Part shown: positions 1 to 8,612 of the stretch, piece after piece | How positions within the stretch are numbered: the stretch's first letter is position 1 | Layout of the letters: every line of letters starts with the position of its first letter | Source: Larix sibirica | Taxonomy: Eukaryota; Streptophyta; Pinopsida; Pinales; Pinaceae | Assembly (NCBI GenBank): GCA_004151065.3 | Contig: NWUY0300016365.1 | Coordinates: forward strand, 38,734-51,552 | DNA: 12,819 bases | Reading direction: 5' to 3' | Notes under the pieces: model-generated | What the model saw: only the letters and a program-made list of their open reading frames with translations | Told to the model about the DNA's origin: nothing | Database searches by the model: none | Translations under genes and position numbers: made by a program

Positions 1-130
1 CATACATCACATGTATACAATATTTACATTAAAAACTAATATATCCTAAGGGTCAAAATGGGGTATTACACAAGAGTAGAGAAAATTCTAAAAGACCGAG
101 GAGAAGGTGAGGATAATGACATGAAACTGA

Positions 131-448
131 ATGAGCAGAGGATATGGAGATAGGGGACTAGATCTAGATGGAATAGAGAATGCATGCACTAATCTAAAGA
201 CGAGATACATACCCTCCCAGCAAGTGCGTCTCATGAGAGGGTCAATCCTTAAAACCTCACCACCCAAAAATATGGGGGTGATATCGGAAGTCCTCAAAGA
301 AAATGATGGGAATAGAAAAGGATTCGGGGAAAAGAAGGAAGAAGAACAAATCGACAAAGAATCCGAAAGAATGTAGGTGAGAAGCTAGTGGCATTGGGAA
401 AATACCCGACAATAAAGGAAGCTTTTCAAGCTATAGCCAAATCCTGCA
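131..448 (+). pseudogene. Possible C-terminal remnant of LINE ORF1
   Basis: Codons 131-373 read open in frame 2 and give a charged protein with a Lys/Glu-rich end. After about 373 the plausible frame becomes frame 1, with text such as GEKLVALGKYPTIKEAFQ running towards the ORF2 start at 449. In plant L1 elements ORF1 encodes a nucleic-acid-binding gag-like protein directly upstream of ORF2, so position and charge fit its C-terminal tail. I see no CCHC knuckle or DUF4283 domain here; those would lie upstream, outside the window. The assignment therefore rests mainly on position. Bases 1-130 show nothing I can name. Confidence 0.4.
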
Positions 449-1140
449 ATGAAAATTGTATCCTAGAATAAAAGAGGCTTAAATATCCTAAGGAAGAGAA
501 GATTGTGAAAAGGAAGATAGAAAATGAGAAACCAATGGTACTGATTATTCAAGAAATTAAATGTTCAGAAGAGGAGATGAGAGCAGCGAGAAGGAAGATA
601 TGGAGAGGTAGTGAAATGATAGTGATTGATCCAATGCAAACGACTAGATGTCTAGCGCTCTAGTGGAATCCGCGGGAGGTAAGTATGTCTAATTTTTTAA
701 CCTCTCAGCATATTATTTCTGCTGTGTTCCATGTCATCAGGACAAATGTAAGGGGAATTCTCTCTAATGTGTATGGTCCATATCATTCGTCCTTGAAGGA
801 TGGTTTCTTAAATTCGTTGAAATGCCTGTATGGTTGGGTGGGATGGATAAATTTGTTAGTTGGGGGTGATTTCATCCTCGTCAGAAATTTGGAGGAAAAA
901 AGGGAGGGTAGAGGATGTTAAATTAGTCAAACCGTAGGTTTGGATAATTAATAGAAATCTTGAAACTTGTAGATGTAAGAACGTCAGATAGCCTATACAC
1001 TTGGAATAATAAACGGACTGGTGAGAGATGGATTGTTGCAAGGCTTGATATGTTTTTGGTATCGAAGTCCATTATGATGGGGGGTGGGGATCTTTCAACC
1101 CTGGTCTTGTCAGCAACAGGATCCGATCATTAGTCGATAA
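449..1140 (+). pseudogene. ORF2 APE-type endonuclease domain
   Basis: This is the exonuclease-endonuclease-phosphatase fold domain that nicks target DNA. Landmarks in order: the start motif with its Trp codon read as TAG (464); QEIKC at 550-564, where the metal-binding Glu survives but the usual Thr is Ile; NVYGP at 766-780; GGDF at 862-873, followed by Ile (ATC 874) where the family has a catalytic Asn; the YTWNN stretch and ARLDMFLVS after about 987; and the terminal SDH at 1122-1130, followed at once by TAG where DHW is usual. The first half reads in frame 1 and the second half in frame 3, with the shift near 921-939. A metal-site Glu and the terminal His remain, but the Asn loss, stops and shift make it inactive. 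Bases 1141-1295 form the usual linker, WWNEF included, with four more stops. Confidence 0.85.
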
Positions 1141-1295
1141 GCCTAGTCTGGGGAAGAATTGGAGAACATCGCAGGAGGCCCTTTTGTTTCTAGCAGTTAG
1201 GGCTTTCACATCCCAACTTCTCAGAGCAATTTAGATAATGGTGGAATGAATTTGTCTCGCCAAGTGGTTCCCTGGTGTACAAATTTTAATAGAAA

Positions 1296-2992
1296 TTGAA
1301 GTTCATGAAAGAGAAGGTTAAAAAATGGAACATTGATACCTTTGGGAATATCTTCCGAGCGAAGAAAATACTAGAGAAACAATTGGAGATTCTACAAAGA
1401 GCGATTTTGGAGGATGGTTATACTTCAGAGTGGAAAAGTAAGGAAGTTGATCTTCTGGAGAAATTGGAAATAAGAGAGGCCCAAGAGGAGATATTATGGA
1501 AACAAAAGTCCAAGAATGGATGGCTTAAGGAAGGGGATCAGAATACGAGGTTCTTTCATCGATCAACAATTGAGTACCGACAAAATAATAGAATTAGTCA
1601 CCTTAATACTGACGAAGGGAACTATGTGGACACTCAGGAGGACATAGAGAAGGAGAACATAACCTTCTTTAGGGATCTCCTGCGGGAGAAATTCCTAGAT
1701 AGGACTCCCCAAATAGGCAAAGTGGTTCAACATATACCGACCTTGATCACTCTGGAGCATAATCAACTTCCGATGAGACCAATTGAGATGCTGGAGATGG
1801 AGGAAGTTGTAAAAATGATGGAGAGAGGGAAAGAACCAGGTCCGGATGGCTTCACTACAATTTTTTTCCAGTCCTATTGGGATGTGTTGAAAGATGAAGC
1901 ATTGGAAATTGTGGAGAACTCCAGGCGAACAGGGGGGATTTTGCAGGCTTTCAATTCCACCTTCTTATCTTTGATCCCAAAGGAAAATGGGGCTAACCAG
2001 CCTAAGAAATTTAGACTGATATCTCTATGCAATACCATATACAAGATAATAATGAATATAATAGCCAACCAGATAAAACCTATGATGTCATTGATTGTGT
2101 CTCCAGAGAAGGCGTGGTTTGTGGAAGGAAGGAAAATTATGGATGGGATATTATTAACTCATGAAGTCATTCATTCCTTAAAGGTGACCAAAATCATAGG
2201 GATACTAATTAAGCTAGATCTATCTAAGGCCTATGACAAGCTAAGATGGAAATTAATGGGGATGGTGCCTAGGCCTTTGGGTTCTAAGAGATATGGGTCA
2301 GATGGGTGTTACAACTATCATCATTAACTTTATTCTCAATCTTAATCAATGGAACTCCTTCACCTACCTTCAAATCCTCGAGAGAAATCCGGCAAGGGGA
2401 TCCCCTATACCTGTTTTTGTTTGTGCTAATGGTGGAAGGATTAGGTCGATCCCTTAAGGAAATCGTGAAAAACAACAACATAATAGGCTTACATCTGCAT
2501 GGGGAAGCTCAAGTCCATTTGCACCAGCAATTCGTAGATGATACCATGTTAATGGGTCATTCATCTGTCCAAGAGGCTAGATCAATCAAACAGGTTTTGG
2601 AAGACTTCTTTAACGCTAGCGGGCTGGAAATAAATATGGACAAATCACAGAGATTCTTTTTCAACACCCCTGTGGTAACTCAAAGAAATATTTTAAGAAT
2701 TTTAAAGTTTCAATTGGGATTTTTCCCTTCAAAATATTTAGGAGCTCGTCTTTCTGATTCTGTGATTAAGAAAGTCTCATGGAAAGAACTATTAGATAAG
2801 ATGCAAGCCAAATTGTCTAATTGGACCCTGAGATCCTTAAACTTTCTGGGGAGATTAATTTTTGTACAAGCGGTTTTACAAGCTCTTCCAATGTACTTAT
2901 TTTTTGTCCTAGTAGCTCTAAAGGAGTTTAAAAAAATAAAACAGAAATTTACAATGATCCTTTCTATGGGGAGGGTCAGAAGATCACCATAA
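1296..2992 (+). pseudogene. ORF2 reverse transcriptase domain
   Basis: This is the best preserved part of the element: frame 3 is open from 1296 to 2327, and frame 2 from 2306 to 2992 after a shift near 2265. It matches RVT_1-family LINE reverse transcriptase. Motifs: a coiled, charged N-terminal linker with WLKEGDQNTRFFH; GPDG at 1839-1850; RLISLCN at 2013-2033 (usually RPISLCN); motif A KLDLSKAYD at 2211-2237 with the catalytic Asp at 2217; RQGDP at 2390-2404; and motif C FVDD at 2531-2542. So all three catalytic aspartates survive in the conceptual sequence. The thumb follows, with YLGARL and LPMYLF. The apparent start at 1296 is a TTG just after two stops, not a true start. FVDD rather than FADD is a known LINE variant. 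Confidence 0.93.
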
Positions 2993-3640
2993 GTGGGCGT
3001 TGGTGGGATGGAAGAAAATATGCACTCCAAAGTTGTTGGGGTGGTTAGGGATCAAAGATCCAAAGATAAGCAACAAATAATTGGGAGCTAAAATATGGTG
3101 GAGGTGGGTCACTCATACCAACGAACCTTGGGCTCAAATGTGGCATGGAAAATATGCGAAGGATTGGGAAAATTAAAATCATATTCGCTATGCGGAGGAC
3201 TAACCTAGATCACACATGTGGAGAGTAGCACAAGGAAATAGAAGGTTAATTCAAAAATACATCTTTTGGGAAATAAACAATGGTGAATTGTCATATTTCT
3301 TTAGGGATTCTTGGCAGCAACTTCCAAGTCTAGCATAGTCAATAAATCTTCCAACCTTACAGGAAAATCTAGAGGAGAATACGGTGGTAATGGTGAGGGA
3401 TATGTGGGATATAGGAGATCCAGATGGTCCCTTCCAACAGTGGAGGGAAGCGGAATGGTGCAGAGGTGGAGTCCCTAGGAAAAGATTCAAGATATTTTGG
3501 ACACCCTCTAGAAGAGGAAAATTAATGTGCGGAATGAGCATGATAAGTTAATATGGGGACACACCCATATCGAAACCTTCAACCTTAGAGAAGCAATGTA
3601 TCTACATGCTAGCTATAATCAGATACCAAAAGATCCAGGT
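2964..3640 (+). pseudogene. ORF2 region between RT thumb and zinc knuckle
   Basis: After a shift near 2960, frame 3 carries the conserved plant LINE segment after the RT: LWGGSEDHHKWALVGWKK, then GAKIWWRWV, then WHGKYAKDW. Stops fall at 3078, 3174, 3201 and 3336. Near 3505 the sense moves to frame 2 (NEHDKLIWGH, FNLREAMYL). Near 3631 one base appears to be missing and the sense moves to frame 1, where it enters the zinc-knuckle domain. The segment has no enzymatic role that I know of; it links the RT thumb to the nucleic-acid-binding knuckle. Confidence 0.8.
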
Positions 3641-3873
3641 GGGGAAAAATATGGAAAGCAGATATGTGGCCTAAGGTAACTCTATTTCTATGGCTCTTAG
3701 TTCGATGCAGAATTCTAACTTGGATAAATCTTGTGAAGTGGGGATTCATAGGACCAACCTGGTGCTGCATGTGCAACAGGGAAGGAGAAACCATGGATCA
3801 TCTACTAGATGGTTGTGAATTTTCCTCAAAACTATGGGAGAGGGGGGAGATGATATTTTGCGTAAAAATTTGA
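3632..3873 (+). pseudogene. zf-RVT zinc-binding domain of LINE ORF2
   Basis: This frame-1 stretch matches the zinc-binding region of plant LINE reverse transcriptases (zf-RVT, Pfam PF13966). It begins WPKVTLFLWLL and contains the pattern C-x2-C...H...C: Cys at 3763, 3766 and 3772, His at 3799 in MDHLL, Cys at 3814 in DGCEF, then the usual KLWE ending. All candidate zinc ligands are intact. It probably helps ORF2 hold nucleic acid during insertion. The frame ends at 3873; sense continues out of frame with SILEWKEKPF and then, in frame 3 from about 3930, IWELFLGFLVWEIWKE. Confidence 0.85.
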
Positions 3874-4242
3874 AGCAATGGAAAGCTTATCAATTCCATA
3901 CTTGAATGGAAGGAGAAACCCTTCAAAAAACTATTTTAAATCATATATGGGAACTCTTCCTAGGATTTCTAGTGTGGGAAATCTGGAAAGAGATGAATCA
4001 ATGAATTTTTGTAGGAAAGAGTAGAAAGGAGGAAGAGGTATGGGTAAGAGTGAATACATATGTCAAGGAGACCCTGAAACTATCCCNATACATATGTCAA
4101 GGGGACCCTGAAACTATCCCAGTGGGGGGGAAAGGACTTACAAGTTGAGATAGACGAGAAGAGAATTCTCCAAGACTGGGGAATTAACACTATCCTAGAA
4201 ACCATCGGATCAAGAAGGACAAGAGAAGGGAAAATAAATAGT
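3874..4242 (+). pseudogene. ORF2 linker from zinc knuckle to RNase H
   Basis: Coding sense is visible in frame 3 up to 4086 (GFLVWEIWKE, then VWVRVNTYVKETLKLS) with a stop just after NQ near 4002. From 4088, after the N, the sense continues in frame 1 (QWGGKDLQVEIDEKRIL, then WGINTILETIGS) straight into the RNase H domain. The shift at 4087 is produced by the duplicated 33 bases plus N, so it may be an assembly fault rather than a real mutation. Confidence 0.75.
4054..4120. repeat. 33-bp duplication flanking a single N (probable contig join)
   Basis: Bases 4054-4086 and 4088-4120 are identical except for one A/G difference, and a single N at 4087 separates them. Both encode the same stretch around YVK-TLKLS. 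Collapsing the two copies puts the reading frame on both sides back in register. Confidence 0.9.
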
Positions 4243-4684
4243 TTGGAGAGTTGGAAATTCCCACGAGAAGGATCCTTTAAATTAAACTTTGATGGGGATT
4301 CGAAAGAAAATATGGGACTGGCATGGTTTGGGGGGGTCATTCGAAATCACCAAGGAGAAATAGTTGTCTTCCTATGGGGGAATATAGGGGAAGTAACAAA
4401 CAATGTGGTAGAGTTAGATGGCTTGACTAATGGTATACACTGGTATTAAGGCAGGGATGTACTCTATTAATCATCGAATGGAACTCATAGGTTAAAATCA
4501 ACATGGCAGAGAGGATACAATCGAGGTCTACGGTAACTAAAAATGGGAAGAACTGGAGTTTAGAAGCACACCTGTGACAACTGGAAGACTTGCTAATAAG
4601 TGCCCCGACAATTGCCTCCAGTCATGTCAAGAGGAAGGAAAACAAGATTTTCGATTACATGGCTAACCATGGGTTAAGGAAAGG
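4243..4684 (+). pseudogene. RNase H domain of LINE ORF2
   Basis: This is RNase H of the RVT_3 type found downstream of RT in plant L1 elements; it degrades RNA in RNA-DNA hybrids. The frame-1 part has KLNFDGDSK with the first catalytic Asp at 4291, GGVIRNHQGEIV, and TNNVVEL with the catalytic Glu at 4411. A base missing near 4446 moves the sense to frame 3, which has LLIIEWNS where the family shows EGDS: the third acidic residue is read as Asn (4482-4484) and a stop follows at 4488. SHVKRKENKIFDYMANHG then carries the expected His (4623) and Asp (4653). One of the four acidic residues is lost, so even a frame-corrected product would probably be inactive. Confidence 0.88.
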
Positions 4685-5475
4685 CTCTCCATTAAGGAAG
4701 TGGTGTGGGGAGAGTTGGAGGAGGAGAATTTCAAACTAGATGTCGAATTCTTATTTCCAAGGATATGGAAGCCCCATATGTGGGTGGAAGAAGAGACATG
4801 AGGCCACATGCGGAAGGCGACGTGGTGTGCATTGGTCAAGAGGAGTTTTCATGCATCGCGATAACACCAAGTGACAGGATGGAGGAATAAATGTCGGCCA
4901 TGCAAGGGTGGTAGAGTAATGAAGGGAAGGATGAAGGAGGTCTACGAAACTTAAATGGAAGTGACAACACGAGGGTCGATATCAATGGCATTAAGGCTTG
5001 GACTTAGTGGAATTCTCTAGTGATGAATGAGATGTACATTGCAAGCATGGGAGCCAATGATGGTTACGCAGAGACGGGACGAGAGGCTAAGGAAACTATC
5101 AAGCCCGATTTTAATGGTGGTTCAGAGGCAATGATGATGGCATTGAATGATAGTATTGTAGGAGTGCTTCCTGGAAGGGATTTAATGGAAAAGGTAGCAA
5201 AGGATGAGGTGTTAAATCGAATTGAGGTCCCATGGGTGTAGAGAAGGCCAGATGAACAAGTGGTTCATAATTTGAAGATGGCCCCTCGTCAGCGTATGAG
5301 AAGCCATCATGGGGGGAACTGTTGGATTGAGCAGCAAGTGGAAGAAAGTGACAAGGGACAAGAATTCATGGAGGGGATAAATGTTGGACAAATGTTGGAT
5401 AAATGTTGGATCGCGATGATAAATTTTGGTCTGTGTCAGGCTGGTGATAAATGTTGGATTGTGATGTTACTGTAA
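4685..5475 (+). pseudogene. Long C-terminal extension of ORF2 after RNase H
   Basis: Coherent coding sense continues for about 790 bases after RNase H. Frame 2 (4685-5000) reads LSIKEVVWGELEEENFKLDV, then FPRIWKPHMWVEEET, then CRPCKGGRVMKGRMKEVYET with a CxxC at 4892-4903. A brief frame-3 piece near 5004 reads LVEFSSDE. Frame 1 from 5020 to 5475 is open but for one stop at 5239 and includes ALNDSIVGVLPGRDLMEKVA and RIEVPWV. I know of no named domain here. The text looks like a natural protein (mixed charge, few stops), so I read it as part of the ancestral ORF2 rather than chance. It could instead be 3' UTR that happens to be open, or a separate downstream ORF. Confidence 0.6.
5379..5459. repeat. 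11-bp tandem repeat, three units plus one outlier
   Basis: Units of AAATGTTGGA plus C or T occupy 5379-5389, 5390-5400 and 5401-5411, with an isolated copy at 5449-5459. They lie at the end of the C-terminal extension. The 11-bp period passes the repeat through all three frames. Confidence 0.85.
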
Positions 5476-5745
5476 CGACCTTGAGCCTGAGGTATGGGAA
5501 AGTTTTTTTATGGATGAGTGCCAAGTCTGTGGGGTTAGAAGGGATGGATGAAATGCAGCCCATTATTGGGAGTCTCGTGTGGTTTTTTGCTTATAGAGTT
5601 TAGCACATGATCTAATGGCAAGGGAAATTCAGTGGAGATGGGGGGTTCGGTCAGCAAGAGGTTTGAGAAAGACCGTCTTTGTACTATTATGTACAACACT
5701 TTTTATAAGTAATGGAAAGTTTTTAAATCTTACTCACAAAAAAAA
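5476..5745 (+). other. LINE 3' UTR and A-tail
   Basis: After the frame-1 stop at 5473 the sequence carries no coding sense. It ends with a T-rich stretch, CACTTTTTATAAGTAATGG, and eight A's at 5738-5745, which mark the element's 3' end. The A-tract is short, as expected for an old insertion. Confidence 0.7.
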
Positions 5746-5772
5746 GTTTATTCATAAAAATGATATTTCAAT

Positions 5773-5796
5773 TATATATATATATATATATATATA
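5773..5796. repeat. (TA)12 microsatellite
   Basis: An uninterrupted TA dinucleotide run of 24 bases begins 28 bases after the LINE A-tract. Such AT runs often sit next to LINE tails. Confidence 0.97.
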
Positions 5797-6961
5797 CAAA
5801 GGGATTAAGGATCATGATTGACTATAGCGTTAAAAATGTTAGTGTTATTACGAGGATATATGATGACCCAAGAGCCATATTGACAATATTATATTTTAAT
5901 GCAATGTGTGGAAGATGCAAAGCTTCTTTGAGCGTAATGACGAGTTGGGTGGTGATGTGTTTCCAAAGTGTTAAATTTTTATTTTTATTTGTTAAATGTT
6001 CAAAATTATATAGAGAAGTCTCCTTTTATATAAAGAAAGATATGTTTTTTCAATATTGATATCTGTAGTTTTAATATGAAGGTATAGATTAGTGTGTGTA
6101 ATGCAAGGGAATGTAAAATAAGACACAGACATACTATCATAAAATTAGCAAAATCCACAATAATATTAGTGAAAACTAATTGAACTAAATCTTGTATATA
6201 TGTTCCAAAGAAAAAAAATGCCATTTCTATTCAAAGACTAAACATAAATTACACTATCTATGTGCATAGTGCACTAACAAATTCAGTATTACATATTTAT
6301 GTACATGTTTCATTTATGTCCCTTCAAAAAATATTCCTTGATTCTCCCTTTTTTTTTCCTTTCTTGTTTTTAACCTCATGCCACCCCTTAGATAATTATA
6401 ATTAAAGAATTAGATTGTGATGATACTTTAGAGAAATTGTATGTCAAGGATTTGAATTGGATGGTGTTCCAATTCCTTATGAAAATTGAAGTTGTCAAAT
6501 TCATGAAATCACTTCATTCTCGAATTTCATTTGCAACTACCACCATTAAGGTAGTCTAGTCTTCTTCAATATCTATTGTCAAGAGAACTTATTCCTCAAC
6601 TTATACTATTGATCATCCATTTGTATCCTTTTCTAAAACTATAGTCTACTCGTTTTTTTTGCATTTTATCCCTGGTCAACATTCCGACAAGTATACTTGC
6701 AATGTGATGACCTTGCCATCATAAGACTTCACTAGTATTTAGAATGTCTCCATAGGATCACAATCATCTATTTAATAAATGCCACCCCCAATACTATCAT
6801 AGCTGACATACAAATTTTCACACTCGTTAAAAAAGCATATCATTAAACATTTTGAATTTCAAAATTTTGTTAGACATTTGGTTGGAATCCTTGAAATAAG
6901 AAACTTGAACAAACTAATCCATCAAACCACATCCAAGAATTATTTTAGTTTAAAAAAACAA
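5797..6961. other. AT-rich intergenic DNA, no gene seen
   Basis: No frame on either strand carries a recognisable domain. Short open stretches (for example 5797-6059 plus and 6006-6224 minus) are rich in Ile, Phe, Tyr and Leu codons, as AT-rich noncoding DNA gives. Homopolymer T runs occur near 6349-6357 and 6652-6659. I see no RNA gene, terminal repeat or transposase signature. Confidence 0.7.
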
Positions 6962-7063
6962 CATTTACTAGGTATTTTGACAAAAACTTACCCAACATTC
7001 TCAATACTTTCGCATTTACTAGGTATTTTGACAAAAACTTACCCAACATTCTCAATACTTCCG
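6962..7063. repeat. 51-bp tandem duplication
   Basis: Copies 6962-7012 and 7013-7063 differ at one base (T/C near the end). Because 51 is a multiple of three, the minus-strand open frame 7229-6945 (94 codons) contains a perfect 16-residue repeat, VLRMLGKFLSKYLVN with the preceding position varying. That frame matches no family I know, so I do not call it a gene. Confidence 0.95.
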
Positions 7064-7461
7064 CACTTAGCATAAAGTGGGAATAGAGGGTTTCCCACAA
7101 ACCTTTCAAAGCTTTTAGAGTGGCTTGCGTTGCTTCAAAGAGGGTAGCTGACAAGTCAGAGTTACAGTTCCCTTGGGATAGAACTGCATTGAGTCTACCG
7201 GTGTCCGGACAATGGCCATAGACTTGCATCTTTTCTAAGTATTTTGGGTCATTTTCCTCCTCTATCTCTTGATTAGTGTGTCACTTTAACATTCTTGGTG
7301 AATGCATGAAGAATTTTATCATTTTTAGGGTTTTGGAAATTCTTTCTTGAGAAATAGGTAGGTTTTTGGATTATTCACGGTCTGCATTTTTACTGTATTA
7401 CAATATTAATTATTGTGGAATTTGGAAGGATATGAAATGAAAGAAGAAATGAAACGAACTA
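7064..7461. other. Unassigned stretch, no gene called
   Basis: Bases 7081-7230 are less AT-rich than their surroundings and open on both strands (plus ACVASKRVADKSELQFPWD; minus HCPDTGRLNAVLSQGN). This could be a fragment of an old element, but I recognise nothing. From 7231 to 7461 I see nothing. Confidence 0.4.
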
Positions 7462-7521
7462 TCATTGGGAAATGAAATGAACAGTCATAAGTCATTGGGA
7501 AATGGAATGAATGGGCATACC
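7462..7521. repeat. 30-bp imperfect tandem duplication
   Basis: Copies 7462-7491 and 7492-7521 share TCATTGGGAAATGRAATGAA and then diverge in the last ten bases. Confidence 0.75.
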
Positions 7522-8448
7522 TAACCTTTATCTACCCCTTACAACAGCTCTTCTCTCCATATTATGGAAATCTCAAATCCTTAAATTCTTTCTTCTTCGC
7601 AATTTTATCACTATTATATGATCCATTCTTGAGTAAGTAGATTGGATTTTTATTCATTGGCTACTTTAAACTATGTCTACACATTACAGAGGGTTGTTAA
7701 CACCTCATGGCCCTGTAATAGTATTGGATTCATTGTTGTCGTCTAAACACTATCCCATTTGAGTATAAGTTTCCCTGCAATGTTACATATAAGGGGCCGG
7801 CGATTAGTCAGCATGACTAAAATCATTGTACTTATGTTCGTCCATACGATCTCTCAAGGATATGAGCGAATGTAAACATGTAATTTAGTTACAAGTTCTT
7901 GTGTAATTTAGTAGTACATCAATCCTATGAAGAGTCGCGAGAGATTTACTCCATAGAATATCATAATAATAACAATGATATTAACATAATGTTGCAGGGC
8001 GCATTCATCCAATCAACAAATTTGAAAATTTGTAATTTGTTTTTAGGTCAATATATTGCCACACTCATACTAGTGAGTCCAACTACAAAAATAAATATGT
8101 CATACATGTACGCATGGATGCACCTTTATCAACTCGTATCGCTGCAATCGCACAAAAACCTTGGCAACTATGATTAAACCTTCATACCCATCTATTTGGA
8201 TGTCCCGGGCCAAAGAAAAATAGTATAGCTTAAAAGTTGACTTTGCCTTTGTTCCTTGTCCAAAATTGGATTCATTTGTTGATGATTGTCATTACCTCCA
8301 TTTGGTTTGTACGCCTGGTGTCTACTGAAAATATTTATATTTTTTGTGTTTAGAATCTGCTTTCCAGAATTTCAAATTTTAGAAACTTACAATAATATAT
8401 TTGTTTGCTAAACTATTTTCTAATAACAATATTTCTCTTACGAATGCA
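7522..8448. other. Intergenic DNA, no gene seen
   Basis: There is no recognisable coding sequence. A plus-strand open frame at 7899-8177 lacks domains and good codon composition. The CCCGGG at 8203-8208 and the GGGGCCGG stretch near 7793 are isolated GC patches. Confidence 0.6.
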
Positions 8449-8523
8449 CAGATGCAAAACATGTGAGAAAAAAAAACACAATATTCCCCTTTTCATAATA
8501 TTTGCAGATGCAAAACCTGTGAG
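8449..8523. repeat. 19-bp direct repeat, 56 bp apart
   Basis: CAGATGCAAAACMTGTGAG occurs at 8449-8467 and 8505-8523 with one mismatch, separated by an A-rich spacer. Confidence 0.85.
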
Positions 8524-8612
8524 TGAAAAATTAAAGCAGTGACCAGTTGCAACGTTGTCTCACTACAGAGACTTGTGAAGCATGCAATTTATCATAAAGA
8601 GATAGAAACAAC

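Larger units (their letters stand above)
449..5475 (+). pseudogene. LINE ORF2 polyprotein (APE-RT-zf-RVT-RNase H), broken
   Basis: In an active element this protein nicks target DNA and copies the element RNA onto the nick (target-primed reverse transcription). The start is put at ATG 449 because the next codons encode a decayed form of the MKI-SWNIRGLN opening typical of L1 ORF2. The reading moves through frames 2, 1, 3, 2, 3, 2, 1, 3, 1, 3, 2, 3 and 1 with shifts near 490, 930, 2265, 2960, 3505, 3631, 3930, 4087, 4446, 4680, 5000 and 5015. Stops interrupt it at 464, 661, 1131, 1191, 1236, 1287, 1290, 3078, 3174, 3201, 3336, 4488 and 5239, among others. Total span is about 5.0 kb, longer than the roughly 4 kb I expect for plant L1 ORF2, mainly because of the region after RNase H. 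No functional protein can be made. Confidence 0.9.
131..5745 (+). mobile_element. L1-type plant LINE retrotransposon, degenerate
   Basis: A single non-LTR retrotransposon lies in sense orientation. Domain order is a possible ORF1 tail, then APE endonuclease, reverse transcriptase, zf-RVT zinc knuckle, RNase H, a C-terminal extension, a 3' UTR and a short A-tract. This order is the plant L1 layout, in which RNase H follows the RT. The right boundary is set by eight A's at 5738-5745, a LINE-like 3' end. The left boundary is uncertain: coding-like sequence starts near 131 and the window begins only 130 bases upstream, so the true 5' end or truncation point may lie outside. I found no convincing target-site duplication. 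Frameshifts and stop codons occur in nearly every domain, so the copy is old and cannot move by its own proteins. Confidence is high for the class and low for the exact ends. Confidence 0.9.

Noticed and set aside
88-357. 89-codon minus-strand open frame
   Set aside because: It lies antisense to the ORF1-like tail and has a Ser/Pro/Phe-rich composition typical of the reverse of purine-rich coding DNA.
2710-3030. 106-codon minus-strand open frame
   Set aside because: It is the antisense shadow of the well-matched RT thumb region.
3251-3541. 96-codon minus-strand open frame
   Set aside because: Antisense to the LINE linker, whose plus-strand sense matches plant LINEs.
4705-4890. 61-codon plus-strand frame in frame 1
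   Set aside because: Frame 2 over the same bases continues the ORF2 text (LSIKEVV, WKPHMWVEEE, CRPC), so frame 1 is a shadow.
5739-5770. Search for a target-site duplication of the LINE
   Set aside because: The bases after the A-tract have no clear copy in 1-130, and the true 5' junction may lie outside the window.
5615-6059. Overlapping plus-strand frames through the (TA)n run
   Set aside because: They are low-complexity translations (IYIYIY) of the LINE 3' UTR, A-tract and microsatellite.
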